A DNA stretch of 64,000 nucleotides. Source: Phenylobacterium sp. (GTDB lineage: Bacteria; Pseudomonadota; Alphaproteobacteria; Caulobacterales; Caulobacteraceae). The stretch covers positions 41,110 through 105,109 of the forward strand of contig NZ_JAUYNW010000070.1 in NCBI RefSeq assembly GCF_030698145.1, written 5' to 3'. The translations under genes were made by a program, and so were the position numbers. A model generated the notes under the pieces. It was not told the origin of the DNA, ran no database searches, and worked only from the letters and a program-made list of their open reading frames with translations. Positions 16,817 through 27,516 of this stretch are shown here, piece after piece (the first letter of the stretch is position 1; the number at the start of each line of letters is the position of its first letter).

Positions 16817-18724
16817 ATGAGCATCCGGAATCTGGTCTTTGCGGCGTGTGCGGCGCTGTTCGCCTGGCCCTGCCTGGCGGCGCCGCTTGAGGCCTATGGC
16901 AGACTGCCCAACATTGAGGTGGCGACCGTTTCGCCCGACGGCGCGTACCTGGCCGTCATCCAGACCAATGGCGAGCAGCGCCGCATCCTGATGAAGAACC
17001 TCGGCACGGGGGAAATGTCCGGCGTGCTGGTGGGAGAGGCCAAGGTCCGCGACCTGGACTGGGCCGACTCGAGACACTTGCTGATCACCACCTCAACCAC
17101 GGCGCGCATCATGAACGTGATCGCGCCCCGCGACGAATGGCGGCTGCTGTTCTCCTACGACGTTGAGACCAAGAAACTGCATCACCTGCTGCGGGACATC
17201 GGCGGCGGGCTCAACGTCCTCGCAGGGACACCCAGCCTGCGGACGGTCGCGGGCGAGCCCCTGGTCTTCGCCGAGGGCATCAAGTTCGACAGCATGGGAC
17301 GCGGGCGCGTTGCGCTGTTCAAGATCGAACTGAAGCGCGGCACCTCCAAGCTGGTGCACGCAGGCTTCCCCGACACCCGCGACTGGCTGGTCGGGCCGGA
17401 TGGCGAGCCCATGGCCGAGAGCGAATACGACGGGCGCACCGGACGCTGGTCCATCCGGGTCAAGGAGGGCGCCGGTTGGCGGGAGATCAAGTCCGGCCGC
17501 GCCGCCTATAGCCCGACCCGCCTGCGCGGGTTGGGCCGCGATGGAAAGTCGATGCTCGTCGTGGAGGACGACGGCGAGGAGACCAAGGTCCATGAGGTGA
17601 GCGCGGCCGGCGAGTGGGGCGAGGAGGTGCTGGAGTCTGACGCCTCGCCGATCCGCGATCCGGTCGGCCATCACCTGATCGGCTACTCTCGGCGCACCGG
17701 CGAGGAGCTCGGCTACACTTTCTTCGACCCCCGCGACCAACGCGCCTGGAACGCGGTGCGTGCGGCCTTTCCGAAGGACGCGGTCACCCTGCAGTCGTGG
17801 TCCGACAACCGGCGCAAGCTCGTGGTGCTGGTGGACTCACCCACCGAGGGTCCCGCCTATTCACTGGTCGACCTGGACGCCAGGAAGGCCACCTGGATCG
17901 GTGGGGAGTACGAAGGCGTGGAGCCTGGAGAGCTCGCCACGGTCCGCCCGATAAGGTTCAAGGCTGCGGACGGCCTGGACCTGAGCGGTTATCTGACGAC
18001 GCCGAATGGCCGGCTGGCCAAGGCGTTGCCGCTGGTGGTCCTGCCGCATGGCGGGCCCGCCTCACGCGACACCGCCGCGTTCGATTGGTGGTCGCAGGCC
18101 CTGGCTTCGCGCGGCTACGCCGTACTGCAGGTCAACTTCCGGGGCTCCGACGGTATGGGACGCGAGTTCCTGGAAGCCGGCTTCGGCCAATGGGGCCGCA
18201 AGATGCAGACCGACCTCTCCGATGGGGTGCGCCACCTCACCGCCCAGGGGGTGATCGATCCCAAGCGGGTCTGCATCGTAGGGGCGAGCTACGGCGGCTA
18301 CGCGGCGCTGGCAGGCCCTAGTCTCGATCCGGGAGTCTATCGCTGCGCCGCTTCGGTGGCTGGCCTCTCCGACCTGACGCGGTTCGTGGCCTGGACCCGG
18401 GATCAGAACGGCGCCAGCTCCCAACGCTATTGGACGCGGTTCATGGGGACCAGCGACCCCAAGGACGCCGTGCTGGGTCAGATCTCTCCGGCGAACCACG
18501 TCGACAAGATCAATGCGCCAATTCTGCTGATCCACGGTCGAGACGACACGGTGGTGCCGTTCTCACAGTCCGCGATCATGGCCGAGGCGCTCACCAAGGC
18601 CGGCAAGCCCGTGGATCTGGTCACCCTGCCCGGCGAGGATCACTGGCTCTCACGCGGCGAAACCCGGCTGCAGATGCTGAACGCGATCGTCGCCTTCCTG
18701 GAGAAGCACAACCCGCCGACCTAG
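16817..18724 (+). CDS. Secreted S9-family prolyl oligopeptidase-like peptidase
   Basis: A 635-residue serine peptidase with a signal peptide (MSIRNLVFAACAALFAWPCLA), a beta-propeller-like N-terminal half, and a C-terminal alpha/beta-hydrolase domain. The catalytic triad is visible: Ser491 in GASYGGYAAL, Asp576 or Asp577 in HGRDDTVVPF, and His609 in GEDHWLS. The oxyanion region HGGPASRD precedes the nucleophile. It is similar to the acylaminoacyl/dipeptidyl peptidases abundant in Caulobacterales, and is periplasmic or secreted. ATG 16817 with GGAGTGGGG upstream was chosen over an in-frame codon seven residues earlier. Confidence 0.9.
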   Translation: MSIRNLVFAACAALFAWPCLAAPLEAYGRLPNIEVATVSPDGAYLAVIQTNGEQRRILMKNLGTGEMSGVLVGEAKVRDLDWADSRHLLITTSTTARIMNVIAPRDEWRLLFSYDVETKKLHHLLRDIGGGLNVLAGTPSLRTVAGEPLVFAEGIKFDSMGRGRVALFKIELKRGTSKLVHAGFPDTRDWLVGPDGEPMAESEYDGRTGRWSIRVKEGAGWREIKSGRAAYSPTRLRGLGRDGKSMLVVEDDGEETKVHEVSAAGEWGEEVLESDASPIRDPVGHHLIGYSRRTGEELGYTFFDPRDQRAWNAVRAAFPKDAVTLQSWSDNRRKLVVLVDSPTEGPAYSLVDLDARKATWIGGEYEGVEPGELATVRPIRFKAADGLDLSGYLTTPNGRLAKALPLVVLPHGGPASRDTAAFDWWSQALASRGYAVLQVNFRGSDGMGREFLEAGFGQWGRKMQTDLSDGVRHLTAQGVIDPKRVCIVGASYGGYAALAGPSLDPGVYRCAASVAGLSDLTRFVAWTRDQNGASSQRYWTRFMGTSDPKDAVLGQISPANHVDKINAPILLIHGRDDTVVPFSQSAIMAEALTKAGKPVDLVTLPGEDHWLSRGETRLQMLNAIVAFLEKHNPPT

Positions 18725-18739
18725 GCGGGATCGTGATCC

Positions 18740-18767
18740 CTTGTGTTGCGTTATGGCCACACTACAT
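18740..18767 (+). promoter_or_regulatory. Candidate heat-shock (sigma-32) promoter of clpB
   Basis: CTTG at 18740-18743 and CTACAT at 18762-18767 are separated by 18 bp, with CCC directly before CTTG. This resembles the alphaproteobacterial RpoH pattern CTTG-N17/18-CYTAT. It lies 66 bp upstream of the ClpB start. ClpB is a classical RpoH target, which supports the reading. Confidence 0.5.
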
Positions 18768-18832
18768 CGGGTCATGCCGGCGTTGCGCTTGATCAAGGCG
18801 ATGCCTGCAAATCCGCCTATCCAGGGGACAGC

Positions 18833-21415
<2,583 letters not shown>

Positions 21416-21419
21416 GGCG

Positions 21420-21447
21420 AACGCCCCGGGTCATCCCGGGGCGTTTG
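21420..21447 (+). terminator. Intrinsic terminator after clpB
   Basis: AACGCCCCGGG (21420-21430) and CCCGGGGCGTT (21435-21445) form an 11-bp perfect stem with a TCAT loop, followed by TTT. It lies between convergent genes and may also serve the minus-strand gene. Confidence 0.75.
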
Positions 21448-21455
21448 GCTGTCGG

Positions 21456-21830
21456 CTACCAGCAGCGCCTAACCCGGACATAGCCCCCGTAGTAGGGGTC
21501 CCATTGGGTGTAGGTGCGGCAGTTCGAACGGCGGTGTCGCGGGGCGTAGTAGCCGTAGGCCGGCGGTCCGTAGTAGCGCCGGTCATAGTAGCCGCGAGGG
21601 TAGTAACCCCGGTCATAGTAGCCATCGCGATAGTAGTACCCGTCGCGGTAGCCACGATCACGGCTACTGGACGCCAGGGCCGCGCCGATAGCCAAGCCTG
21701 CGACGCCGGCGGCTATGGCCGCACCGTCGTCATTGTTGCGATGGCGGCGGCGGTCGGCGGCCTCTGCGCCCGTGGCCAGGGCGCCGGCGAACATCACGGC
21801 CGCCAGGCTGGTGGCGATCAATTTGCGCAT
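21456..21830 (-). CDS. Secreted Tyr/Gly/Arg-rich small protein with glycine-zipper segment
   Basis: A 124-residue protein with a Sec signal peptide (MRKLIATSLAAVMFAGALATGAEA). It has a short basic stretch (DRRRHRNND), then AAIAAGVAGLAIGAALASS, a glycine-zipper-like hydrophobic segment that could insert in a membrane. The tail is a repetitive RDGYYYRDGYYDRGYYPRGYY region ending CRTYTQWDPYYGGYVRVRRC with two cysteines. Such 'YRGY' proteins are common in Caulobacterales and rhizobia; their role is unknown, probably at the envelope. The start at 21830 is supported by GGAGG 7 nt upstream. Confidence 0.75.
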   Translation of the reverse strand: MRKLIATSLAAVMFAGALATGAEAADRRRHRNNDDGAAIAAGVAGLAIGAALASSSRDRGYRDGYYYRDGYYDRGYYPRGYYDRRYYGPPAYGYYAPRHRRSNCRTYTQWDPYYGGYVRVRRCW

Positions 21831-21902
21831 CTTCGCCTCCATGCGGATTTGCGCGTCCCTCGAGGGGTTAACGCACAAGCCCGCCAGGGGGTCCCGCCAG
21901 CC

Positions 21903-22442
21903 CTAGAGTTCGACGCCCACCGGCTTGCCGCCGCGGATCTCGACACGGCGCATGATGGCGATGTCGGGTCCTCTGGCCGGCGCGATCGGCTTGGCGACCG
22001 TGATGACGAACCAGGCTCCGTTCGGCAGGCCCGAGAACGAGAACTGGCTGTTGGCGTCGCACACCGTGCGCTTCACGAAGGCGGAATAGTCGCCGCTGGG
22101 GGCCGAGGGCGTGCGCGCCCGGACATCGGCCGCCGGCAGGGCCGCGCGCTCGGGCGACAGGTAGAGGATGGTCATCCGCCGCCGGCTCCAGAGGGTCTCC
22201 GGCGTCAGCACCACACCGGCGCCGGCGCAGCTGTAGCGGGCGGGACCGGCGCGATAGGTCAGGCGGCCCTCGACGCGACCCTTGCCCGGCACGGCCGACC
22301 ACGAGAAGTCCCCGGGCCGGAACACGGCGGAGGATGGCGGCACCTCACGTGGACGCGGCGGAGGCGGCGGGGGACCCAGGGTGGGCGCGCAGGCGGCGAC
22401 CAGAAGCAGGGCGGCGAGGGCGGAGGTAAGGGGTCGGAACAT
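21903..22442 (-). CDS. Predicted lipoprotein with Pro-rich N-terminus
   Basis: A 179-residue protein with a lipoprotein signal (MFRPLTSALAALLLVAAC, lipobox VAAC, Cys18) followed by a Pro-rich linker (APTLGPPPPPPRPREVPPSS). The domain then shows CAGAGVVLTPETLWSRRRM and SQFSFSGLPNGAWFVITVAK, suggesting a carboxypeptidase-regulatory-like beta-sandwich. Function is unknown. It is flanked by the Tyr-rich protein gene downstream and a dispersed repeat upstream, on the same strand as arfB. Confidence 0.7.
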   Translation of the reverse strand: MFRPLTSALAALLLVAACAPTLGPPPPPPRPREVPPSSAVFRPGDFSWSAVPGKGRVEGRLTYRAGPARYSCAGAGVVLTPETLWSRRRMTILYLSPERAALPAADVRARTPSAPSGDYSAFVKRTVCDANSQFSFSGLPNGAWFVITVAKPIAPARGPDIAIMRRVEIRGGKPVGVEL

Positions 22443-22487
22443 GGCGGGCGCACCATAGGCAAGGCAAGGGTCGCGCGCCAAGGCCTT

Positions 22488-22602
22488 AGACCCCTTCCGT
22501 TTCAGATGGAATCATCTGATCGGATGAAAAGGGTCTGACTTCAAAAACTTAGAGCGTGACGGGCGCCTGAACCGGTATCCACTTCAGGCTGTCACGCTCT
22601 AG
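22488..22602 (+). repeat. 115-bp dispersed intergenic repeat, copy A
   Basis: Almost identical to the sequence at 35124-35237, in the same orientation. The right half folds into a long hairpin: TAGAGCGTGAC (22550-22560) pairs perfectly with GTCACGCTCTA (22591-22601), with an inner CCTGAA/TTCAGG stem. The left half has CATCTGATCGGATG-type arms. It lies between the lipoprotein gene and arfB. Confidence 0.85.
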
Positions 22603-22615
22603 GCGTCCGAGCCGT

Positions 22616-23041
22616 TCAATCCTCGCCGGTCACCCGGCCGCGGTTCGACTTGATGCCGCCGCGCCGGACCTTCGCCTCGACCCGGCGGATCTTGGAGGCC
22701 TTGGTCGGCTTGGTCTTCTTGCGAGGCGGCGGTGGAGGCTCGGCGGCCTTGCGGATCAGCTCCAGCAGCCGGGCCAGGGCGTCGGCGCGGTTACGCTCCT
22801 GGGTGCGATGGGTCATGGCCACCAGGACCAGCACCCCGTCCTGGGTGATCTTGCGGCCACCCAGCTTCATCAACCGGATCGCGACGTCGTTGGGCAAGGA
22901 CGGCGAACCGCGCACGTCGAAGCGCAGCTCCACGGCGGTGGAGACCTTGTTGACGTTCTGGCCGCCGGGACCGGCCGAACGGATGAACCGCTCCACGACT
23001 TCGTCGTCCGACAGGCTGATGTTGGGGGTGACTTCGATCAC
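22616..23041 (-). CDS. arfB: Alternative ribosome-rescue factor / peptidyl-tRNA hydrolase ArfB
   Basis: A codon-independent release factor homologue that rescues stalled ribosomes. The 141-residue protein has RSAGPGGQNVNKVSTAVELRFD with Gly26-Gly27-Gln28 as the catalytic GGQ. It lacks the codon-recognition domains of RF1/RF2 and ends with a Lys/Arg-rich tail (RKKTKPTKASKIRRVEAKVRRGG) that would enter the empty mRNA channel. The start is taken as GTG 23041 because homologues begin IEVTPxIxL; an in-frame GTG at 23104 would add 21 residues without conserved character. Confidence 0.92.
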   Translation of the reverse strand: MIEVTPNISLSDDEVVERFIRSAGPGGQNVNKVSTAVELRFDVRGSPSLPNDVAIRLMKLGGRKITQDGVLVLVAMTHRTQERNRADALARLLELIRKAAEPPPPPRKKTKPTKASKIRRVEAKVRRGGIKSNRGRVTGED

Positions 23042-23080
23042 CGGCTTTTCTGATTCCCCTATCCGAACTAAGCTTAGCCC

Positions 23081-23155
23081 ATGCGCGCCGCGATCTTCAT
23101 GCACGTAACGCTTTGCACCGCCCAGGCCGGGCCGGTGGGAGACGTCGTGCGCTGA
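23081..23155 (+). CDS. Possible 24-codon leader ORF before a terminator-like hairpin
   Basis: ATG 23081 to TGA 23155 would encode 24 residues (MRAAIFMHVTLCTAQAGPVG...). It lies on the + strand just upstream of an intrinsic terminator (23180-23208) and the GNAT gene. No good ribosome site is visible and part of it overlaps the extended arfB frame on the other strand. It is listed only because of its position in an attenuator-like layout. Confidence 0.2.
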   Translation: MRAAIFMHVTLCTAQAGPVGDVVR

Positions 23156-23179
23156 GGGTCAGCGTCGCCTTCGAACACC

Positions 23180-23208
23180 AGCCCCGCCGGCGACGGACGG
23201 GGCTTTTT
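23180..23208 (+). terminator. Intrinsic terminator or attenuator upstream of the GNAT gene
   Basis: AGCCCCG (23180-23186) and CGGGGCT (23198-23204) form a stem followed by TTTTT. A competing pairing, CGTCGCC (23164-23170) with GGCGACG (23189-23195), would enclose or compete with this stem. No + strand gene ends just before it, so it may be an attenuator for the GNAT-hisC genes or the end of a small RNA. Confidence 0.6.
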
Positions 23209-23245
23209 CCTTGGCCCCGTCTCCCCGGCTTCAAGGAGAGACGAG

Positions 23246-23740
23246 ATGAGTCAGGACATATTGGTGCGCGCCCGCGAGCCCGAGGACGCCACAGATGTCG
23301 CCGAACTACTGAACCAGCCGAGGGCGGTGTGGGGAACGCTCCAGACGCCTTTCACCAGCGTCGACGAACGGCGAAAACGGATGGCGGCCCTGCCGGCCGG
23401 CCACACCAACTTCGTAGGCGTGGTCGAGGGCAAGGTCGTGGGGACCCTGGGCATGAACCGGCTGGAGGGACGGCGCGCCCATGTCGGCACGTTCGGCATG
23501 GCCGTCCACGACGCCTATGCCGGCCAAGGGGTCGGGACCGCCTTGATGTCAGCCGCCGTCGACCAAGCCGACAGGTGGTTGAACCTCAGGCGGATCGAAC
23601 TCACCACCTGGACTGACAACGCCCGCGCCATTGCGCTCTACGAGCGGTTCGGGTTCGAGCGGGAAGGGGTGCTGCGCGGCTACGCCTGGCGGGACGGCGA
23701 CTATGTCGACGCCCTCGCCATGGCCCGGCTGAGGCGCTAG
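23246..23740 (+). CDS. GNAT-family N-acetyltransferase (YhhY-like)
   Basis: A 164-residue acetyltransferase with a complete GNAT core. [12 protein letters not shown] (beta 4) leads to [22 protein letters not shown] with the acetyl-CoA loop Q/R-G-x-G-x-A/G (GQGVGT), then [36 protein letters not shown]. The N-terminal [19 protein letters not shown] resembles YhhY, an amino-acid N-acetyltransferase of E. coli. The substrate is not certain. ATG 23246 has AAGGAGAG just upstream. A terminator-like hairpin precedes it and hisC follows 38 nt later. Confidence 0.85.
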   Translation: MSQDILVRAREPEDATDVAELLNQPRAVWGTLQTPFTSVDERRKRMAALPAGHTNFVGVVEGKVVGTLGMNRLEGRRAHVGTFGMAVHDAYAGQGVGTALMSAAVDQADRWLNLRRIELTTWTDNARAIALYERFGFEREGVLRGYAWRDGDYVDALAMARLRR

Positions 23741-23778
23741 GTCGTGATGCTCGCCACCGCCAGACCGGGACAGGACCG

Positions 23779-24852
23779 ATGAGCCGTTTGTGGAGCCGTC
23801 TGGTTCACGACCTGAGGCCCTATGCGCCGGGCGAGCAGCCCCGCATGCCGGACCTGGTCAAGCTCAACACCAACGAGAGCCCCATCGGTCCCTCGCCGCG
23901 GGTGCTGGACGCGATTCGCGCCGAGGCGGCCGAGACGCTGCGCCTCTATCCCGACCCGGAGGCCACGGCGCTCCGGCACGCCCTGGCCGCCTATCACGAG
24001 GTGGCGCCCGAGCAGGTGTTCGTCGGCAACGGCTCGGACGAGGTGCTGGCCCACGCCTTCGCCGCGCTGCTCAAACACGATGCGCCGCTGCTGTTCCCGG
24101 ATGTCACCTACAGCTTCTATCCGGCCTATTGCCGGCTGTTCGGCATCGAGCATGCGACCGTCGCGCTCGATGAGGCCCTACGGGTCCGGGTCGCCGACTA
24201 TAGGCGGCCGGCTGGCGCGATCATCCTGGCCAATCCCAATGCGCCCACGGGCGTCGCGCTTTCGCGAGCGGAGATAGCAGGTCTGCTGGATGACCACCCG
24301 GACCTGCCGGTGGTGATCGACGAGGCCTATGTCGACTTCGGCGCCGAGACCGCCATCCCGCTGATCGTCGCCCATCCCAACCTGCTGGTGGTCCGCACCA
24401 TGTCGAAGTCCCGGGCGCTCGCGGGCCTGCGGGTCGGATACGCGATCGGCGATGCGGCCCTCATCGAGGCGCTGGGTCGGGTGAAGGACAGCTTCAACTC
24501 CTACCCGCTCGGCCGGCCCGCCCAGGCTGGCGCGATCGCGTCGCTGGAGGACGAGGCGTTCTTCCAGCAAGGCTTGGCCGAGATTGTCGCGAGCCGCGCG
24601 CGGCTGAACCGGGGGTTGGTCGAGCTTGGCTTCGAGGTCCTGCCGTCCAGAGCCAACTTCCTATTCGCCCGGCATCCGGCGCATGGCGGCGCGGCGTTGG
24701 CGGCGGCCTTGCGCGAGCGCGCCGTGCTCGTGCGCCACTTCGCGGCCCCGCGCATCGCCGACCACTTGAGGATCACCGTGGGGACCGACGCCCAGACCGA
24801 GCGGTTGCTGTCGGTCCTGTCGCGCTTGCTGGAAACGGGGGTGCGCGCCTAG
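23779..24852 (+). CDS. hisC: Histidinol-phosphate aminotransferase
   Basis: A fold-type I PLP aminotransferase of 357 residues catalysing the conversion of imidazole-acetol phosphate to histidinol phosphate. Visible motifs are [36 protein letters not shown] and the PLP lysine Lys210 in [16 protein letters not shown]. Many organisms carry more than one HisC-like enzyme, some acting on aromatic amino acids, and no other his genes are here. Its stop codon interlocks with that of the convergent zur gene in a shared CTAG. Confidence 0.9.
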   Translation: MSRLWSRLVHDLRPYAPGEQPRMPDLVKLNTNESPIGPSPRVLDAIRAEAAETLRLYPDPEATALRHALAAYHEVAPEQVFVGNGSDEVLAHAFAALLKHDAPLLFPDVTYSFYPAYCRLFGIEHATVALDEALRVRVADYRRPAGAIILANPNAPTGVALSRAEIAGLLDDHPDLPVVIDEAYVDFGAETAIPLIVAHPNLLVVRTMSKSRALAGLRVGYAIGDAALIEALGRVKDSFNSYPLGRPAQAGAIASLEDEAFFQQGLAEIVASRARLNRGLVELGFEVLPSRANFLFARHPAHGGAALAAALRERAVLVRHFAAPRIADHLRITVGTDAQTERLLSVLSRLLETGVRA

Positions 24853-25334
24853 TTCCGGCAGGCGGCGCAGCGGCCCCTGGCTTCCAGAGTGATGCTGGCG
24901 ACCTCGTAGCCGGCCTTGCGGGCGGCTGCGAGCTGGGCGGTGAAGTCGGGTTCGAACTCCTCCGCCGCCCCGCAACAGTCGCAGATCAGGAAGGCCGCGC
25001 GATGGCTCTGGCCGTCGATACGGCAGGGGACATAGGCGTTCAGGCTCTCGATGCGGTGGGCGAAGCCCAGGCGCTCCAGGAACTCCAGCGCGCGATAGAC
25101 CGTCGGCGGCTTGGCGGGCTCGCCCTGGGCGCCGAAGGCGGCGATCAGGTCATAGGCCTTCTGCGGCGCGTTGGATTCGAGCAGCAACTCCAGCACCCGG
25201 CGTCGCGGGGCGGTGAGCCGTTCCTGGGTCGCGGTGCAACGGTTCTCAGCCGCGCCCAGGGCGTGGCTGAGCGCGTGGCCCCTAAGACCCGGATGCGCGC
25301 CGTCGGCGTGGTGGCACTCTGATCCCATGTCCAT
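24849..25334 (-). CDS. zur: Zinc-responsive Fur-family repressor Zur
   Basis: A 161-residue Fur-family protein with a winged-helix N-terminus ([50 protein letters not shown]). The dimerisation domain carries the structural zinc cysteines CDCC and a C-terminal CAAC pair, as in Zur. It represses zinc uptake when zinc is sufficient. Assignment as Zur rather than Fur or PerR rests on these cysteines and on the divergent zinc-receptor-like gene whose promoter holds two palindromic boxes. The start may be 25334 or 25328; no clear ribosome site decides it. Confidence 0.85.
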   Translation of the reverse strand: MDMGSECHHADGAHPGLRGHALSHALGAAENRCTATQERLTAPRRRVLELLLESNAPQKAYDLIAAFGAQGEPAKPPTVYRALEFLERLGFAHRIESLNAYVPCRIDGQSHRAAFLICDCCGAAEEFEPDFTAQLAAARKAGYEVASITLEARGRCAACRN

Positions 25335-25373
25335 CAGCTAAACACCCTTTCGCGCGTTCGCAACCATCGCGGC

Positions 25374-25402
25374 TTGACGGTCGGTTATGTTATCTCATAA
25401 CA
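25374..25402 (+). promoter_or_regulatory. Candidate promoter of the TonB receptor gene
   Basis: TTGACG (25374-25379) and ATAACA (25397-25402) are spaced by 17 bp. The -10 element is part of the first Zur-type palindrome, so repressor binding would block RNA polymerase. Confidence 0.5.
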
Positions 25403-25421
25403 GAAGTGTTATTACGTAACA
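25388..25421. promoter_or_regulatory. Two tandem Zur-type operator boxes
   Basis: TGTTATCTCATAACA (25388-25402) is a perfect palindrome with a 3-bp centre. TGTTATTACGTAACA (25407-25421) is the same motif with one imperfect pair. Their centres are 19 bp apart, about two helical turns. They sit between zur and the TonB receptor gene and probably control both. Confidence 0.8.
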
Positions 25422-25461
25422 GGGCGGCCGATCGCCCGCCCCTGGGTTGCAGGACCGCCGC

Positions 25462-27456
25462 ATGACCAAGACCGCCCTGTTCGCCGCCGCTGGGGTCATC
25501 GCCCTGATCGCCGGCCCCGCCTTGGCGGAGGACGCGGCGCCCCCCACGGGGTTCAAGAGCGTCTCCGAGGTGGTGGTCACCGCCGCGCCCTATGTGGTCT
25601 CGATGGACTCCACCACCACCAGCGTCGACGTCATCAAGCGCGAGGACCTGGACACCGCCGCCCCCGGGGGGCTGGGCGACGTGCTCTCAGGCCTGCCCGG
25701 GGTTCGCTCCACCTTCTTCGGACCCGGCGCGAGCCGCCCGGTGATCCGCGGTCTGGCAGGGCCGCGGGTGCTGGTCCTGACCAACGGCGTCGGCATGATC
25801 GACGCCTCCTCGCTGTCGCCCGACCATCAGGTGGCCACCGATCCGCAGGAGGCCGAGCGGATCGAGGTGCTGCGCGGGCCCTCGGCCCTGGCCTATGGCG
25901 GCTCGGCCATCGGCGGCATCGTCAACATCATCGACGACCGGATCCCCAGCAAGGTCGAGACCGGCGTCCACGGCCGGGTCCTGGGCTCGGTGTCCAGCGT
26001 CGACGAAGGCCGGCTGGCCGCCGCGGCTTTCAAGGCCGGGGTCGGAAACTGGGTGTTCAGCCTCGACGGCCTGCGCAAGGAAAGCGGCGACTACACCGTT
26101 CCGGTCGGCCAGATGTCGCGCCGCCTGGCGGCGGCCGAAGGCCTGCCAGAGCCCGGCCGCTCGGAGACTGAGGTGATCAACAGCGCCGTGGAGCTCACGG
26201 CCTTCGGGGGCGGGGTCTCCTATGTCGGCGCCGTGGGCTTCGGCGGGCTCTCCATCAAGCACACCGACACCACCTACGGCGTGCCCTCCGAGGAGGAGGT
26301 GACCATCGGCCTGGAGCAGACCCGGGTCGACGCCAAGGCGGAGTTCGCCCTGGACCTGGGCCCGTTCGAGAAGGTCAAGCTGGCCGCCGGCTGGGCCGAC
26401 TACACCCACACGGAGTTCGAGGGTGAGGAGGTGGGGACCACCTTCTTGTCCGACGGCTGGGAGGGCCGGGCCGAACTCGTCCAGCCCGACCGCGGTGGCT
26501 GGCAGGGCGCCGTGGGCGTCCAGGCCCTGCTGCGCAACTTCGACGCCATCGGCGAAGAAGCGCTGATCCCAAAGACCAAGATCACAGAGCAGGGGATCTT
26601 CACCCTGCAACGGTTGGATCGCGACGTCTGGGGGATCGAGGGCGGTCTGCGGGTCGACAAGCGCAAGCTGGACAGCCTGGCCGGCGAGCGCGACTTCACC
26701 AATGTCTCGGGTTCCGTGGGGTTGTTCGCCCGTCCGGCCGAGGGGTGGTTCGTCGGCGCCAGCGTGTCGCGCACCAGCCGCGCGCCCACCGAGGAGGAGC
26801 TGTTCTCGGAAGGCGCTCACCCGGCCACCCGCGCCTTCGAGATTGGCGACGCCAGCCTGGACAAGGAGGTCTCGTTCTCCTTCGACGCCACTGTCCATTA
26901 TGACGGAGGCCCCTGGGATGTGGATCTGCACGCCTTCGCGGTGAAGTACGACGGTTTCATCGACCTGGTTCCCACCGGCGTGGTCGACCCCGACTCCGGC
27001 TTCCCGATCTTCCAGTTCCTGCAGACCGACGCCGAGTTCTACGGGACCGAGGCCGAGGTCGGCTATCGTTTGTGGCAGGACGGTGAGCGCAGCCTTCGGC
27101 TGGAGGGGTCCGCCGACTATGTGCGCGGCGACACCGACCGCGGGCCGGCCGTGCGCATCCCGCCCTGGTCGGCGACCGCGCGCGCGGTGTTCGAGGGCGC
27201 CTGGTGGACCGGCACGCTGGAACTGCGCCAGGTGGGCGAGCAGGATGAGGTGGCGGCCTTCGAACTCCCCACCGACAGCTACCGGATGCTGAACGCCTCG
27301 CTGGTGATGCGACCGTTCGCCGACAAGGGCCTCAAGGTCTTCGTGGACGCCCGCAACATCAACGACACCGAGGCGCGCGAACACACCTCGTTCCTCAAGG
27401 ACCTGGCGCCCCTTCCGGGGCGGAACATCCGGCTCGGGGTCGGCTACACCTTCTAG
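25462..27456 (+). CDS. TonB-dependent receptor, ZnuD-like zinc receptor
   Basis: A 664-residue outer-membrane receptor with a Sec signal peptide (MTKTALFAAAGVIALIAGPALA). Its TonB-box-like VSEVVVTA is followed by the plug domain with LGDVLSGLPGV, RPVIRGLAGPRVLVLTNG and IEVLRGPSALAYGGSAIGGIVNIID. The C-terminal barrel ends in GVGYTF. The plug's SLSPDHQVATDPQEAERIEVL is typical of the ZnuD branch. Zinc uptake is inferred from this similarity and from two Zur-type boxes over its promoter, next to zur. A strong hairpin follows the stop codon. Confidence 0.88.
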   Translation: MTKTALFAAAGVIALIAGPALAEDAAPPTGFKSVSEVVVTAAPYVVSMDSTTTSVDVIKREDLDTAAPGGLGDVLSGLPGVRSTFFGPGASRPVIRGLAGPRVLVLTNGVGMIDASSLSPDHQVATDPQEAERIEVLRGPSALAYGGSAIGGIVNIIDDRIPSKVETGVHGRVLGSVSSVDEGRLAAAAFKAGVGNWVFSLDGLRKESGDYTVPVGQMSRRLAAAEGLPEPGRSETEVINSAVELTAFGGGVSYVGAVGFGGLSIKHTDTTYGVPSEEEVTIGLEQTRVDAKAEFALDLGPFEKVKLAAGWADYTHTEFEGEEVGTTFLSDGWEGRAELVQPDRGGWQGAVGVQALLRNFDAIGEEALIPKTKITEQGIFTLQRLDRDVWGIEGGLRVDKRKLDSLAGERDFTNVSGSVGLFARPAEGWFVGASVSRTSRAPTEEELFSEGAHPATRAFEIGDASLDKEVSFSFDATVHYDGGPWDVDLHAFAVKYDGFIDLVPTGVVDPDSGFPIFQFLQTDAEFYGTEAEVGYRLWQDGERSLRLEGSADYVRGDTDRGPAVRIPPWSATARAVFEGAWWTGTLELRQVGEQDEVAAFELPTDSYRMLNASLVMRPFADKGLKVFVDARNINDTEAREHTSFLKDLAPLPGRNIRLGVGYTF

Positions 27457-27462
27457 GAAAAA

Positions 27463-27490
27463 GGACGCCCGCCGATCAGGGCGGGCGTCC
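27463..27490. terminator. Bidirectional terminator between the TonB receptor and DUF4167 genes
   Basis: GGACGCCCGCC (27463-27473) pairs with GGCGGGCGTCC (27480-27490), an 11-bp perfect stem with a 6-nt loop. On the minus strand it is followed by TTTTTCC, a good U-tract for the DUF4167 gene. The + strand tail is weaker. Confidence 0.8.
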
Positions 27491-27516
27491 TCAATTCGTC
27501 GGCCGTGGCCGATGGC

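Noticed and set aside
14819..17077. Very long open frame on the minus strand opposite the sulfatase gene
   Set aside because: The + strand sulfatase has every family motif. The minus frame is a GC-rich mirror without recognisable domains, as are similar long frames opposite rsgA (1361-2980), the M48 operon (6985-8883) and the M28 peptidase (61540-63852).
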